A stretch of 64,000 nt of DNA from NCBI RefSeq assembly GCF_009811755.1, contig NZ_BLIV01000001.1:62001-126000 (forward strand). The letters are read 5' to 3'. Positions 28,405 through 37,553 of this stretch are shown one piece after another. The DNA is from Roseobacter cerasinus. Its GTDB lineage: Bacteria; Pseudomonadota; Alphaproteobacteria; Rhodobacterales; Rhodobacteraceae. The translations under genes were made by a program, and so were the position numbers. Position 1 is the stretch's first letter; every line of letters starts with the position of its first letter. The notes under the pieces are model-generated. The model was not told where the DNA came from, did not search any database, and saw nothing but the letters and a program-made list of their open reading frames with translations.

Positions 28405-29625
28405 TTACCCTTCGGCTTCGATGACGACGGGTGGAGACAGGTCGGTCCGGTTGTTTTCTTCTTGTGGTGCCCTGCCCTCCGGCACGAAAGCGCCCTGCAC
28501 ATCAACAGATGCGCCGTCGCGTACATTCAACACGCCCTCGGTGACGACCTGTGTCCCGACAGCGATATCCGAGCTGATCAAGACAGTATCCACGTTGCGC
28601 TGAACGATCGTGGCACTGATGCGTGTGGCAATGCCGTCGTCCACGGCCCAGACATAGGACCCTTCGGCGTCCCAGTTCACGGCCAGCGGTTCGACAGCGA
28701 GGTAGGCTTCTCCGCCGAACGCGATTGTCACGCTGAACGACATGCCGGGGCGGATCAGATCATCCGGATTGTCGATCAGCGCGCGCACCTGAATGGTTCG
28801 GCTGTCGACCTGCACCCGGCTGCCAATCGCGCTGACCTGTCCGGTGAAGTCCAGATCCGCCAAGGCCTGCGCTCTGGCCGTAACCTCTTGTCCAAGTGCG
28901 AGCATGCTGACGTATCTTTCAGGCAGCCAGAAGTCGACGACGACCTGCGATCTATCATCGACCATCGCGATTTCGGTGGTGGTGGAAACATAATCGCCAG
29001 TCTCGATCGGTACGATCCCGACGACACCGCTGATGGGCGAAAAGATGGAACGATGTTGCAAGGCCACGTCCGCTTCGCGCAGGGCGAGCTCCGCGTCGTC
29101 CCGCTCTGCCCTGAGTGTGTCGAGTTCGGTCTGTGACGCGACATTGGATGCGGCCAGACGCGCGTAACGTGCATGTTCCGCCTCGGCCAAACGAAGCGTG
29201 ACAGCCGCCCGGGCGCGCGCGATTTCTTCAGCATCCGCATCAAGCCGTGCAAGCAGGTCACCGGCGGAGACCATGTCGCCAGACGCCACCGCAACATCCA
29301 TCACGACGCCGCTTTCGAACGGAACCACCGAAACCGACCGCAGTGCCTCGGCAGAACCAACCGCTTGCGCCGTTTCGCTCATCGTCTGTGTGGCGACTTC
29401 TGCTGTGGTCACGATGGCGGCTGGTCTGCCACCTTGACCTCTGGGGCCTCTGACCTCTCTTTCATTTGCCACCTGATCATCAGATCCGGCCACCACGGCA
29501 AGCAGGGGCGCTGGGACACCCAAATTGCTCAAGACGTTTTGGACATCAGCAGAATAGCAGGCTGCAACAAATGTCGAACACGACACAAGGCAGAGCGTCA
29601 CAAGCAATTGCTTTGCAAGGTTCAT
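28405..29625 (-). CDS. RND periplasmic adaptor, probable lipoprotein
   Basis: The 406-residue membrane-fusion protein has a lipobox-like FVAAC near residue 22, a lipoyl half (VVPFESGVVMDVAVASGDMVSAGDLLARLDA), a helical hairpin (~150-200, TLRLAEAEHARYARLAASNVASQTELD), and beta-barrel segments (VVDFWLPERYVSMLALGQEV). AGGAGG precedes ATG 29625. It pairs with the RND pump immediately downstream. A basic Gly-rich stretch (EREVRGPRGQGGRPA) near residue 60 is unusual. Confidence 0.9.
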   Translation of the reverse strand: MNLAKQLLVTLCLVSCSTFVAACYSADVQNVLSNLGVPAPLLAVVAGSDDQVANEREVRGPRGQGGRPAAIVTTAEVATQTMSETAQAVGSAEALRSVSVVPFESGVVMDVAVASGDMVSAGDLLARLDADAEEIARARAAVTLRLAEAEHARYARLAASNVASQTELDTLRAERDDAELALREADVALQHRSIFSPISGVVGIVPIETGDYVSTTTEIAMVDDRSQVVVDFWLPERYVSMLALGQEVTARAQALADLDFTGQVSAIGSRVQVDSRTIQVRALIDNPDDLIRPGMSFSVTIAFGGEAYLAVEPLAVNWDAEGSYVWAVDDGIATRISATIVQRNVDTVLISSDIAVGTQVVTEGVLNVRDGASVDVQGAFVPEGRAPQEENNRTDLSPPVVIEAEG

Positions 29626-29806
29626 CGCTGCCTCCTTTCTGGTCGTGACAGCCCGGTCCAGACTGTGGGCTTGCTTAGGCTGCATGGTCCCACCCCGGAT
29701 GTTCCACAGACTGAGCGCGTTCGCCGAGGCACAGCGCGTCCTGTTTCCCGGTTCCGTACTCTGGTTTTCACATCAGCCTCCACTGTTGAATATGGGTGGA
29801 TAGTGG

Positions 29807-30451
29807 TCATTCGATCGTGGCTCGGCACAGGATGGTATTGTCCCGCTCCAGGTCGGGACCCCAGATGAACTGAGCCCGTGGTGACCAGCTGATGGCGTCA
29901 TAGCCATCCTTTGGATCAACCGCGCTGGAGGAATGGACGGTTGCCTGCGGCCAGTCCGATGCATCGAAAGCTGGGGCGGTCCAGTCTACCGGCTCCGCAG
30001 TCATTTCGAAGCCACAGGCGCCTGCGCCTGCCACCGGATCGCTGGACGCCGCACAGGATCGGTCGATGGGTGCGTGGTGCACGACAAGGCAGCGCATCGT
30101 GTCATCCGTCACAGCCATAATTTCCCCTGTCTCGGCATCCACGAACTGGGCGATCAGGCCACCGTCTCCCATCTGCTGGCGACGTGAACCGATGTACTCC
30201 AAGCCACTGTCGTTCTCTTTGAAATCCATCGCCTTGATCGCAATGGTCATGGGCGGCTCAACCGTGAATGTCACAGTTTCCGCGTTGAAAGATCGCTCGG
30301 TCGTGATGGGAACGCTGTCTTCGACCACCTTGATGCCATTCACCGACATCTCGAACCAGTTGTCGGCCCAGATGTCTGCAGTCAGTGTCACAGGCTCGGC
30401 CAAGGCCGGTGCAACGGTCAGGATCAGGGGGGCTGCGAGGGGGGCGCGCAT
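29807..30451 (-). CDS. Secreted protein of unknown function
   Basis: The 214-residue protein has a signal peptide (MRAPLAAPLILTVAPALAEP) and a beta-sandwich-like sequence with ADNWFEMSVNGIKVVED, four-plus cysteines (MRCLVVHHAP, RSCAASSD, GACGFEM, ILCRATIE) and a C-terminal WGPDLERDN. Its position directly after the YHYH protein gene suggests they act together in the periplasm. No family name can be given with confidence. Confidence 0.6.
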   Translation of the reverse strand: MRAPLAAPLILTVAPALAEPVTLTADIWADNWFEMSVNGIKVVEDSVPITTERSFNAETVTFTVEPPMTIAIKAMDFKENDSGLEYIGSRRQQMGDGGLIAQFVDAETGEIMAVTDDTMRCLVVHHAPIDRSCAASSDPVAGAGACGFEMTAEPVDWTAPAFDASDWPQATVHSSSAVDPKDGYDAISWSPRAQFIWGPDLERDNTILCRATIE

Positions 30452-30545
30452 TAGGCACTTTTCCGTCTTTGGGTCAGGTTAGAAACGTAAAACGCCCGGA
30501 TGAAAGGCCCCCGCACGCTATTGTAAAAGAGGTTGGGTAGGCCAC

Positions 30546-31541
30546 TCATCGGCAGTATTCGCCGGTAACAACGTCGCCGCCGTTGGTCACGGTACGGGTT
30601 TCGAACAGATAGCAATCAGGCGTGTCGGATCGGATGTAGCGGATGTAGTAGGCCTGATCCTGGTAACTGTAATCCATACTGCGTGTGCCGGCGGGAACTT
30701 CGGTGAAGACCAGGTTTTCGACGCCTCCGCGCGGAGGGCGGCCCGGATCGGTGTCGCGGCCGGTTTGAGAATCAACCAACGGGGACACGCGGGGCAGTTC
30801 GCGGATGTCCGCAACCTCACCCATCAGACATTGCACGATGTAGGGTGCGCCTTGGGACGTGTGGTAACGATAGCCGAATGTGGCATCCGGCTGGCCGTTG
30901 CAAACGTCAAGCACCCCATTGGGAATGGCCGTCCCGTCAGGGTTGTTGTCACCGTAGATCGGGAAGCCGTCGAATGCCCAGCCGATGATCGCGTTTTCTC
31001 CGGCATTCTCCATTTGGGCGATCATGCAAACGGGTTTGACGTGGTAATGGTAGTCATCCCCGCGCCCTGCATGGCCGCCGCATACATCGAGTTGCTGGGT
31101 TTGCAGCGTGTCATGTTGGGTTTGGTGGTGGTAAAGATCCTCTTCCGTCATTTCGCCACCGCCGGTGTAGTCGAAGATCGGCACACCGTTCACCGCCACG
31201 CCAAGTGCTGCATCGCGCGTCTGTGGCCTGGTGCCCAGCACGGGTGTCAAAGGGATGGGCGCGTCATAGCCGGGCGCAGGCACCGGCACCTGTTCATTGG
31301 TCCCGACAATTCCTGTCATCATCTCGTGGTCGGGATAGGTGTCTGAGGACATCACGGCTGCGCCATTTTCGCAGGTCACTGTCACCGTGTCGACGAACCC
31401 CGCCTCTTCAACGGATGCGATGACAGCGGCGCAATGGCGTTCTGCACTGTGTGCACGTGCCGCTCCCGACATCGTGCCGAAAGACGTAGCCAGAGCGGCG
31501 AGTGTCAGAAGTCTGGACCTGCGCGAGGAGCCTGCTTGCAT
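30546..31541 (-). CDS. YHYH-domain secreted protein
   Basis: The 331-residue exported protein has a signal peptide ending GAARAH and the diagnostic DDYHYHVKPVC motif, flanked by DVCGGHAGRG, WAFDGFPIYGDNN and FGYRYHTSQGAPY. YHYH proteins are predicted metal-binding periplasmic proteins of unknown role. Histidine and cysteine pairs (CGGH, CNG, CLMG, CYLF, EYC) suggest disulfides or metal sites. GGAGG precedes the ATG. Confidence 0.85.
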   Translation of the reverse strand: MQAGSSRRSRLLTLAALATSFGTMSGAARAHSAERHCAAVIASVEEAGFVDTVTVTCENGAAVMSSDTYPDHEMMTGIVGTNEQVPVPAPGYDAPIPLTPVLGTRPQTRDAALGVAVNGVPIFDYTGGGEMTEEDLYHHQTQHDTLQTQQLDVCGGHAGRGDDYHYHVKPVCMIAQMENAGENAIIGWAFDGFPIYGDNNPDGTAIPNGVLDVCNGQPDATFGYRYHTSQGAPYIVQCLMGEVADIRELPRVSPLVDSQTGRDTDPGRPPRGGVENLVFTEVPAGTRSMDYSYQDQAYYIRYIRSDTPDCYLFETRTVTNGGDVVTGEYCR

Positions 31542-31640
31542 TTAACGTCCTCCTTGTTCGAAGCGGTGCCGACCGGTCGCAAGGACCGCGCCGCCGTCGT
31601 CAAAAGAAAGTTGGGGCGACATAGGGCCGCCCCAGACAAA

Positions 31641-32171
31641 TCACTCTTGCGGAGCAACTTGGCCACGCCGCTGCAGCGTCAGCGTTCCGTCACCATCTCG
31701 ATCCAGCCGCTCAACCAGGCGTGCGACCCGACGCTCCATCTCTTCCGGCGCGATCTGACCATCGCCGTCGGCATCAAGCCTTTGGAACGCGTCGACCATG
31801 CGTGAGCGGGTGAAGCTGCGGTAGAGCGTGTCAAACTCCTCGATGGATAGCGCGCCATCACCCGATGCATCCACCTCTGTTACAAGCGCGTTACGGTAGG
31901 TTTCGATCTCATCTGCCGTGACAGCGCCATCGCTGTTTGCGTCAGCGGCGTCAAAGACGTCGCGCAGCATTTCGCTGCCGCGCATACCACCGCCGCGGCT
32001 GCGCTTGTCCTTTCCATCTCGGTCGTCGCGCATGTCGGCCTTCGTCACCTTGGCCTCGGCTGCCGGGCGCGGCTTTGGGTCGGCACTGTTCTGAGCATTG
32101 GCGATGACGGCGCCAACACCGGAAACACTCAGGGCAACTGCGGTCGCAGCCAGTATTTTCATTCGGTTCAT
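31641..32171 (-). CDS. EF-hand calcium-binding periplasmic protein
   Basis: The 176-residue protein has a signal peptide (MNRMKILAATAVALSVSGVGAVIANA), a basic linker (RDDRDGKDKRSRGGGMRG), and four EF-hand-like loops: DANSDGAVTADE, DASGDGALSIEE, DADGDGQIAPEE and DRDGDGTLTL. It would bind calcium in the periplasm. It is divergent from the response-regulator gene, and the shared promoter region contains TGTCGC repeats, so it may be a target of that system. Confidence 0.88.
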   Translation of the reverse strand: MNRMKILAATAVALSVSGVGAVIANAQNSADPKPRPAAEAKVTKADMRDDRDGKDKRSRGGGMRGSEMLRDVFDAADANSDGAVTADEIETYRNALVTEVDASGDGALSIEEFDTLYRSFTRSRMVDAFQRLDADGDGQIAPEEMERRVARLVERLDRDGDGTLTLQRRGQVAPQE

Positions 32172-32264
32172 TGTTTGTCCTTCCTCTGGAAATTGCGGCG
32201 CCGTTTCGCGCCGTCTGATTTCCATATGGACAAGTCGTGCCAGAAAGGCGTGTCAGGCGGAGAT

Positions 32265-32318
32265 CTTGTTTGTCGCGACATGTCGCAATGGCCCGCGCTG
32301 ACACAAACTGCGACAAAT
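32265..32318. promoter_or_regulatory. TGTCGC/GCGACA repeat cluster in a divergent promoter region
   Basis: A perfect 10-bp palindrome TGTCGCGACA (32271-32280) is followed at once by TGTCGCA (32281-32287), and an inverted copy TGCGACA lies at 32309-32315. The spacing and position between the EF-hand gene and the response-regulator gene suggest binding sites for that OmpR-type regulator. This is inference. Confidence 0.5.
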
Positions 32319-32394
32319 GAAGCAATGCTTGGACTCGGAGCATGGGCCACATGCCGCTAGAACAGGCATGAACCAGTCCGGTGCAGGAGAGAAA

Positions 32395-33108
32395 ATGGAG
32401 CAGACGGCTGCCCAGGTGATGATCGTGGACGACGCACGTGACATCCGTGAACCGCTTGACAAGTACCTGCGTAAGCAGGGCCTGCGCACGCTGCTTGCTG
32501 CCAATGCAATGGAGGCACGTGCACTGCTTGAAGAAAGCGATCCAGCTCTGATCGTGCTGGACGTGATGATGCCTGGCGAGGATGGGCTGAGCTTGTGTCG
32601 ATGGCTGGTAGGGCGCGGCGGCCCACCTGTCATCCTGTTGACCGCTATGGCGGACGAAACGGATCGCATTGTGGGCCTGGAACTTGGCGCTGATGACTAT
32701 GTCGTCAAACCGTTCAATCCACGGGAACTTGTGGCGCGCATACGCGCTGTTTTGCGGCGCAAACCACCGACGGCGCCGCAGGTGGCCAAGGGCTTGCGAC
32801 GGTTTGGCCCCTGGACGCACGACCCCGATGCGCAGGAAGTGCGGCACGCAGAAGGCCGTGCGGTGACGCTGACATCCGGGGAAAGTCGGTTACTGGGCGT
32901 CCTTCTAGATCACCCGCAAACGGTTATGTCACGCAGCAGCTTGCTGGATCTGACACTGGGCCGCGATGCAAAAGCCTATGATCGTGCTATCGACAACAGT
33001 GTGAGCCGGTTGCGTAGAAAGATCGAAGTAGATCCATCCCTACCGCGCTTGATCGTTACGGAATGGGGCGGGGGCTATCGGCTTGCCGCAGATGTGGAAT
33101 CCGCTTGA
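32395..33108 (+). CDS. OmpR-family response regulator
   Basis: The 237-residue protein has a receiver domain (VMIVDDARDIREPL, phospho-acceptor in LIVLDVMMPGEDG, LLTAMADETDRI, ADDYVVKPFNPRE) and a C-terminal winged helix (ALTSGESRLLGVLL-like segment VTLTSGESRLLGVLLDHP, YDRAIDNSVSRLRRKIE, EWGGGYRL). I chose ATG 32395 because CAGGAGAG precedes it; ATG 32368 is possible. It overlaps the kinase gene by a TTGA junction. Likely targets include the divergent EF-hand gene. Confidence 0.93.
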   Translation: MEQTAAQVMIVDDARDIREPLDKYLRKQGLRTLLAANAMEARALLEESDPALIVLDVMMPGEDGLSLCRWLVGRGGPPVILLTAMADETDRIVGLELGADDYVVKPFNPRELVARIRAVLRRKPPTAPQVAKGLRRFGPWTHDPDAQEVRHAEGRAVTLTSGESRLLGVLLDHPQTVMSRSSLLDLTLGRDAKAYDRAIDNSVSRLRRKIEVDPSLPRLIVTEWGGGYRLAADVESA

Positions 33109-34442
33109 TCGCCTTGAAAAGACTTTTGCCTAGGGGTATTGCCGGGCGCTTCGCCCTTCTGCTGACCCTTTCACTTGTCAGTGCGAACTTCCTTGCGCTT
33201 GCGGTCTTGTCCTATGAACGGGTGCGTCTGGATCGCGCGGCGCTGATAGCGCGCGAACAAGAACGTATCGTCTCGCTGGTTCCTGCTTTGGAAGCGTCTG
33301 TGCCTCAGGACCGCCCGGCCCTCGCCAAATCCGCTTCGACCCGGTCCTCTGAAGTGGCAATTGGTGCGACACCGCTAGTAAGCACCCAGCATGACATCCC
33401 CAGTGCACTTGCCCTTGCCGACGCCTTGACCGAAGCGCTTGACGGTCGGGACGTAAGGACTGCAATCCGTATCCGACAGGATGATGCAAAGGGCGGCAAA
33501 AGAGTGGCTGTCACCGCTTCAGTGCGCCTGCTCGTATCCGAAGGCGAGAGAACGCAGTGGTTAAACATTCGATCCCGGGGTCGGCGGCCCTCACCTCCTT
33601 GGATCGAAGAAGGCGCATTCCTGTTGATCCTTGGGTTGTCACTGGTCGCTATACTCGCGGTCGCGTTGGTGTTTGTGCGGCGTTTAACTGACCCGCTGAC
33701 CGAGTTGGCAACGGCCGCCCGTGCTGCGGGCCGCGGAGATCGAACAGCGCTTGTGCAGACAGATGGACCGCGCGAAATACAGGACGCCGCAAGGGCGTTT
33801 AACGATATGCAAGCGCGTATCGCGCGTTTCGACGCAGAGCGGATGCGCATGCTTGCCGCGGTCGGTCATGATTTGCGCACACCAATCACCAGTTTGCGTA
33901 TTCGAGCCGAGATGCTGGAACCCGAGGAAGGCGACCCGATGATTTGCACCCTCGAAGAGATGACTGTGATGGCTGATGGTCTTGTGGCCTATGCGCGCGG
34001 AGTCGGTGACAGTGAAGCCCTGCAAGAGGTGGATATCGCAGCACTGATGCAAAGGGCCTGCACCGAACGAGGCGTGCCTTTTGACTGCGATGCGCCTGCG
34101 ATGGTTCGGGGCCGCCCTGTTGCGCTTGGCCGCGCCTTTGGCAACCTGCTCGACAACGCGCTGAAGTACGGGGTGGCGGCCCGTGCGACGATGACCCGTG
34201 ATGCAGATACCGCGATTGTGGCGATTGTCGACAAGGGCCCGGGTATCAGCGAAGATAAGCTGGCCGACATCTTCAATCCTTTTGTACGTGGCGAGGACAG
34301 TCGCAATACCACCACTGGGGGCGCTGGTCTCGGGCTTGCCATCGTCCGCGATATAGTCGCGGCTCAAGGCGGGACGGTAACGCTCGACAATATGCAGGGA
34401 GGCGGCCTGCGCGCAGTTGTGCGCCTTCCGCTGGCGCCGTGA
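33105..34442 (+). CDS. Sensor histidine kinase
   Basis: The ~445-residue membrane kinase has an N-terminal helix (FALLLTLSLVSANFLALAVL), a periplasmic domain (~residues 35-155), a second helix (AFLLILGLSLVAILAVALVFV) and HAMP. The H-box is AVGHDLRTPITSLRIRAEM, followed by the N-box NLLDNALKYG and G-boxes DKGPGISEDKL and GAGLGLAIV. I favour TTG 33105, which overlaps the regulator stop. An upstream ATG at 33063 would add 14 residues that only mirror the regulator's 3' end out of frame. It pairs with the response regulator. Confidence 0.92.
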   Translation: MIALKRLLPRGIAGRFALLLTLSLVSANFLALAVLSYERVRLDRAALIAREQERIVSLVPALEASVPQDRPALAKSASTRSSEVAIGATPLVSTQHDIPSALALADALTEALDGRDVRTAIRIRQDDAKGGKRVAVTASVRLLVSEGERTQWLNIRSRGRRPSPPWIEEGAFLLILGLSLVAILAVALVFVRRLTDPLTELATAARAAGRGDRTALVQTDGPREIQDAARAFNDMQARIARFDAERMRMLAAVGHDLRTPITSLRIRAEMLEPEEGDPMICTLEEMTVMADGLVAYARGVGDSEALQEVDIAALMQRACTERGVPFDCDAPAMVRGRPVALGRAFGNLLDNALKYGVAARATMTRDADTAIVAIVDKGPGISEDKLADIFNPFVRGEDSRNTTTGGAGLGLAIVRDIVAAQGGTVTLDNMQGGGLRAVVRLPLAP

Positions 34443-34598
34443 TGATCGACGGAATAGGGCATATGACCACCACCGGAAAGGACAGTCTCGCGCGGCAGGC
34501 CACTTCAAGGTTACAAACAACGGCTCAACTCGGCTGGTGCCACCGCACATCCAGGCCTCTCAAGGTCGCGACTTATCAACGTCGGTAACAACCGAGAC

Positions 34599-35231
34599 TT
34601 GGCGGTCGCCGCCATACTTGTTTTCCGCCGTCATCGCAAAGCGCACAAGCCGTCATTCGTACTGAAATCACCAACGGCAGCGTCGTCCGCGGTGCTGTTC
34701 GTAGAACTGGTCCGCGACGTGCGCGAAGAGCTCAATGAGTTGGATCAGCGTATTGCAGCTTACACGAAGCGCATTCGAGACCTCTTTCAGTCCGACGACA
34801 TATGCCAGCGTATTGGCAAGATTGAGGGGACCGGACCGATAACGGCCACGGCGCTGGTAGCCCTTGTTGGTGGCCGGACATGCTTCAAGAACGGGCGGCA
34901 ATTTGCGGCCCGGCTTGGATTTGTTCCCAAACAGCGATCCAGCGGTGGTAAGTCCCGTCTCTTTGGGATCAGCAAACACGGGGACCGATACTTATGCACC
35001 CTATTGATCCATGGCGCTCGTGCAGCTCTTCGGAAAGCAGGTGGCAAAACAGACGCGAGAAGCTTGTGGATCGAACGGATGCCCGATCGGCGGCACCCCA
35101 ATGTGGTTGCTGTCGCGCTCGCCAACAAGAACGTGAGGATCGTCTGGGTAGTCTTGTCAGATCGCACTGGGTATCAACCGGCGTTCACCGGTTATGGGGA
35201 CGCCTGGAAATCAAAGGGACTACCTGAATAG
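34599..35231 (+). pseudogene. IS110-family transposase, C-terminal part
   Basis: The frame encodes the IS110 C-terminal domain: IGKIEGTGPITATALVALVGG, FKNGRQFAARLGFVPKQRSSGGKSRLFGISKHGDRYL and IHGARAAL. The N-terminal DEDD catalytic domain expected ~180 residues upstream is absent, and the 156 nt back to the kinase gene hold no frame for it. It is a truncated, probably inactive insertion-sequence copy. Confidence 0.8.
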
Positions 35232-35723
35232 TGCAGCAACTTGGCATGGGATGACAACAAAGACACGAACCGTTGCATGTTGAACCTGGTGTGTGGGTCG
35301 GTGCAGCAATGCTGATGCCTTGGAGCCAATAAGGAGGAAGCAAGCGGGAATCTATCGGGGCTCGCGGTGACGATAAATCCGGCCGTTCACACAAGCCGGA
35401 TAGACGTCAGCAATCGTGATCCTGAACCAGACCAAACAGACCGTTGCAATAAGGCGGGGTCCATATACATACACAGATGACCTTCGATTTTGGGCCCTCG
35501 CTGGCGCAGCATCTGCTCGCATATGCGGCATCAACTCCGCTGTGATGCCGCAGGTTTGGCCACAGCGTCCATTGCCGGGTCAATTCTATGCGGTCAACCA
35601 AACCGCCCCTTCGCCGCGAACTGGTCCGACCCGAAAGATGTGGACAAAGTCGTCGTTACGACCGTTGGAAAGTGCGCCCGCTTGGCGCGCCTTGCGGACA
35701 TTCAAAACGGTGCACTTCACCGT
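35232..35723. other. Gene-free stretch after the IS110 remnant
   Basis: I see no supportable gene. The left part probably holds the end of the IS110 element. The short frames on both strands lack motifs. A CCGGC/GCCGG pair around 35381-35401 is weak. Confidence 0.5.
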
Positions 35724-36656
35724 TTAGCCGGTTGCAGGCCTTACGCTCGACTCCCAAGGGGGTGTTTTGCCGATCTCTGTGATGAGAAAATCCATGAACA
35801 CCCGCACCTTTGGTGAAAGGACATTGGATTTCGGGTAGATCAACCAAAGGACATTGGCCTCGGCTGCTTCGAAATCAGGCAGGACGCGGATCAACGTGCC
35901 GGACGTCAGCTCACCATGGACACTCCAAAGCGCATTGAGTGAGATGCCAGCTCCGGCACGGGTTGCGCGGATCTGGCTTTGACCGTCGTCCATAATCAGT
36001 TGGCTTTTTGTTGCAATGGGGTCAAAGGCTGCCTCTTCTCCGTGCGGCCCCCTGAGGCGGCGAGGTTGGCGGTCCCGAAAGGCGATCAGCTGGTGTTTGG
36101 CCAGATCTGCGGGCGTGTGCGGTACGCCATGTGCTGCAAGGTATTCGGGTGCTGCGCAAAGGACCCGCCGGTCATCGGCGAGCTTTCGCCCCTTCAGGCT
36201 GGTGTCGACAAGCGGCGCATTGCGCAAGGCCAGATCAAAGCTGCCTTCGATCAGGTCAAACTGCACATCCGACAGGTGCAGATCGAGCGTGAGGTCGGAG
36301 TGCTGCTCAAGGAACTTTGGCAGGATCGGCGCGATGTAGAGCTGCGCAAAGGTACTGGGTGCCGCAAAGCGCAAGGTGCCACTGACCGTTGCGGTCCCCC
36401 TGCCAAGGGCTGCCAGGGCAGCCTCTTCCTGCGCGATCATCTCGCGGGCAAAGGGCAGGAATTCGGCGCCTTCAACGGACAGGGAAACCTTGCGTGTCGT
36501 GCGATGCAGCAGTTCCGCACCAAGGCTCTGTTCCAGTTTGGCCAGCCTTGTGCTGGACACGGCGGGGGCGAGGCCGAGGCCGCGCCCTGCGGCGCTGATG
36601 TTCAGCATGTCGGCGGCGCGTACAAACAACCTCAGCCCGTCTGTGTCTATGCCCAT
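35724..36656 (-). CDS. LysR-family transcriptional regulator
   Basis: The 310-residue protein has an N-terminal winged helix (GLRLFVRAADMLNISAAGRGLGLAPAVSSTRLAKLEQSLGAEL) and a substrate-binding domain (GTLRFAAPSTFAQLYIAPILPKFL). It is divergent from the CmcJ-like gene and presumably controls that cluster. The start MGIDTDGL at 36656 fits the family; a longer frame to 36770 would overlap the neighbouring gene. Confidence 0.92.
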   Translation of the reverse strand: MGIDTDGLRLFVRAADMLNISAAGRGLGLAPAVSSTRLAKLEQSLGAELLHRTTRKVSLSVEGAEFLPFAREMIAQEEAALAALGRGTATVSGTLRFAAPSTFAQLYIAPILPKFLEQHSDLTLDLHLSDVQFDLIEGSFDLALRNAPLVDTSLKGRKLADDRRVLCAAPEYLAAHGVPHTPADLAKHQLIAFRDRQPRRLRGPHGEEAAFDPIATKSQLIMDDGQSQIRATRAGAGISLNALWSVHGELTSGTLIRVLPDFEAAEANVLWLIYPKSNVLSPKVRVFMDFLITEIGKTPPWESSVRPATG

Positions 36657-36672
36657 TATATTCCAAACCCGA

Positions 36673-36689
36673 ATTATAAATACGATAAT
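36673..36689. promoter_or_regulatory. Candidate LysR-type operator
   Basis: ATTAT-N7-ATAAT at 36673-36689 is a perfect inverted repeat containing a T-N11-A core. It lies in the 107-nt divergent spacer between the LysR gene and its presumed target. Confidence 0.45.
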
Positions 36690-36763
36690 GCGCAGTTTAT
36701 CATCTGATTTCCAGCCTCTAAATCTGTAGCACAGAAGCAATACAGCTCTTTCGGGAGGCTGAC

Positions 36764-37540
36764 ATGACACGTATGGCGACGGTAAACTATCACGTCCACA
36801 AGCCCGTTCGGCAGGCGTTCGAGCTTGATGCCGGGGGTGTTGCGGGAAACCTCATTTCGCCGGAACTCGCGCCGACCCCGGTGGCGCTGACGGATACGCG
36901 TGCGGCTCCCGACACAGTCACATTTGCATCCGACGCCGTCGAATTCTTGCGCCGACCAACAGCCGTGACCGCATTTTCCGGTGATGCCTGGAAGGCACCC
37001 TACGATGCCGAACTAACCACAGTGCTCACGGAAGAGCTGGGGGCGTGTGAGGTCGTGATCTTTGACCACACCATCCGTGTGGATGACCCAGAGGCGACAC
37101 GCAAGCCAGCGCGCAATGTCCATAGCGACTACAGTCAAGAAGGCGCCGAACAGCGGCTCGTCGATCTTCTCGGCGCCAACACGGCCGCCGCTTGGGCACA
37201 GGGACACTATGCGTTTGTCAACATCTGGCGCCCCGTGGCGCATCCGATCAACTTGGCGCCTTTGGGGTTTGTGCGCCCCGCATCGGTTCATCCGTCGGAC
37301 TGGATCCTGCTTGACCTGATCTACCCGGACCGCAAGGGGCAGATCATGGGCCTTGCCCAGAACCCGGCGCACGACTGGGTGTATCGCTCGCGGATGACGC
37401 CGGACGACATCGCGATCTTCAACATCTACGACAATCAGGGGCTGCCTTCGATTGCGCACAGCGCGCTCGATATAGTCGAGGATCCGACCGTCACCACCAT
37501 CCGCCAAAGCATCGAGAGCCGCACCCTGGTGCGTTACTGA
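36764..37540 (+). CDS. CmcJ/NvfI-family oxygenase-like protein
   Basis: The 258-residue protein matches the CmcJ/NvfI group. NVHSDYSQEGAEQRL carries the HxD pair expected of an iron/2-oxoglutarate site, with FVNIWRPVAHPINLAPLGF and MTPDDIAIFNIYDNQG following. Members include cephamycin CmcJ and fungal meroterpenoid enzymes; in bacteria they often sit in uncharacterised catabolic clusters. GGGAGG precedes the ATG. It starts a five-gene run divergent from a LysR regulator. Confidence 0.8.
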   Translation: MTRMATVNYHVHKPVRQAFELDAGGVAGNLISPELAPTPVALTDTRAAPDTVTFASDAVEFLRRPTAVTAFSGDAWKAPYDAELTTVLTEELGACEVVIFDHTIRVDDPEATRKPARNVHSDYSQEGAEQRLVDLLGANTAAAWAQGHYAFVNIWRPVAHPINLAPLGFVRPASVHPSDWILLDLIYPDRKGQIMGLAQNPAHDWVYRSRMTPDDIAIFNIYDNQGLPSIAHSALDIVEDPTVTTIRQSIESRTLVRY

Positions 37541-37553
37541 AGGGCCGAAGGAC

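Noticed and set aside
29173-29868. Plus-strand open frame of 231 codons
   Set aside because: It is antisense to the RND adaptor gene, with no recognisable domain.
35416-35727. Plus-strand frame of 103 codons after the IS110 remnant
   Set aside because: It has no motif and runs into the convergent LysR gene; it looks like decayed DNA.
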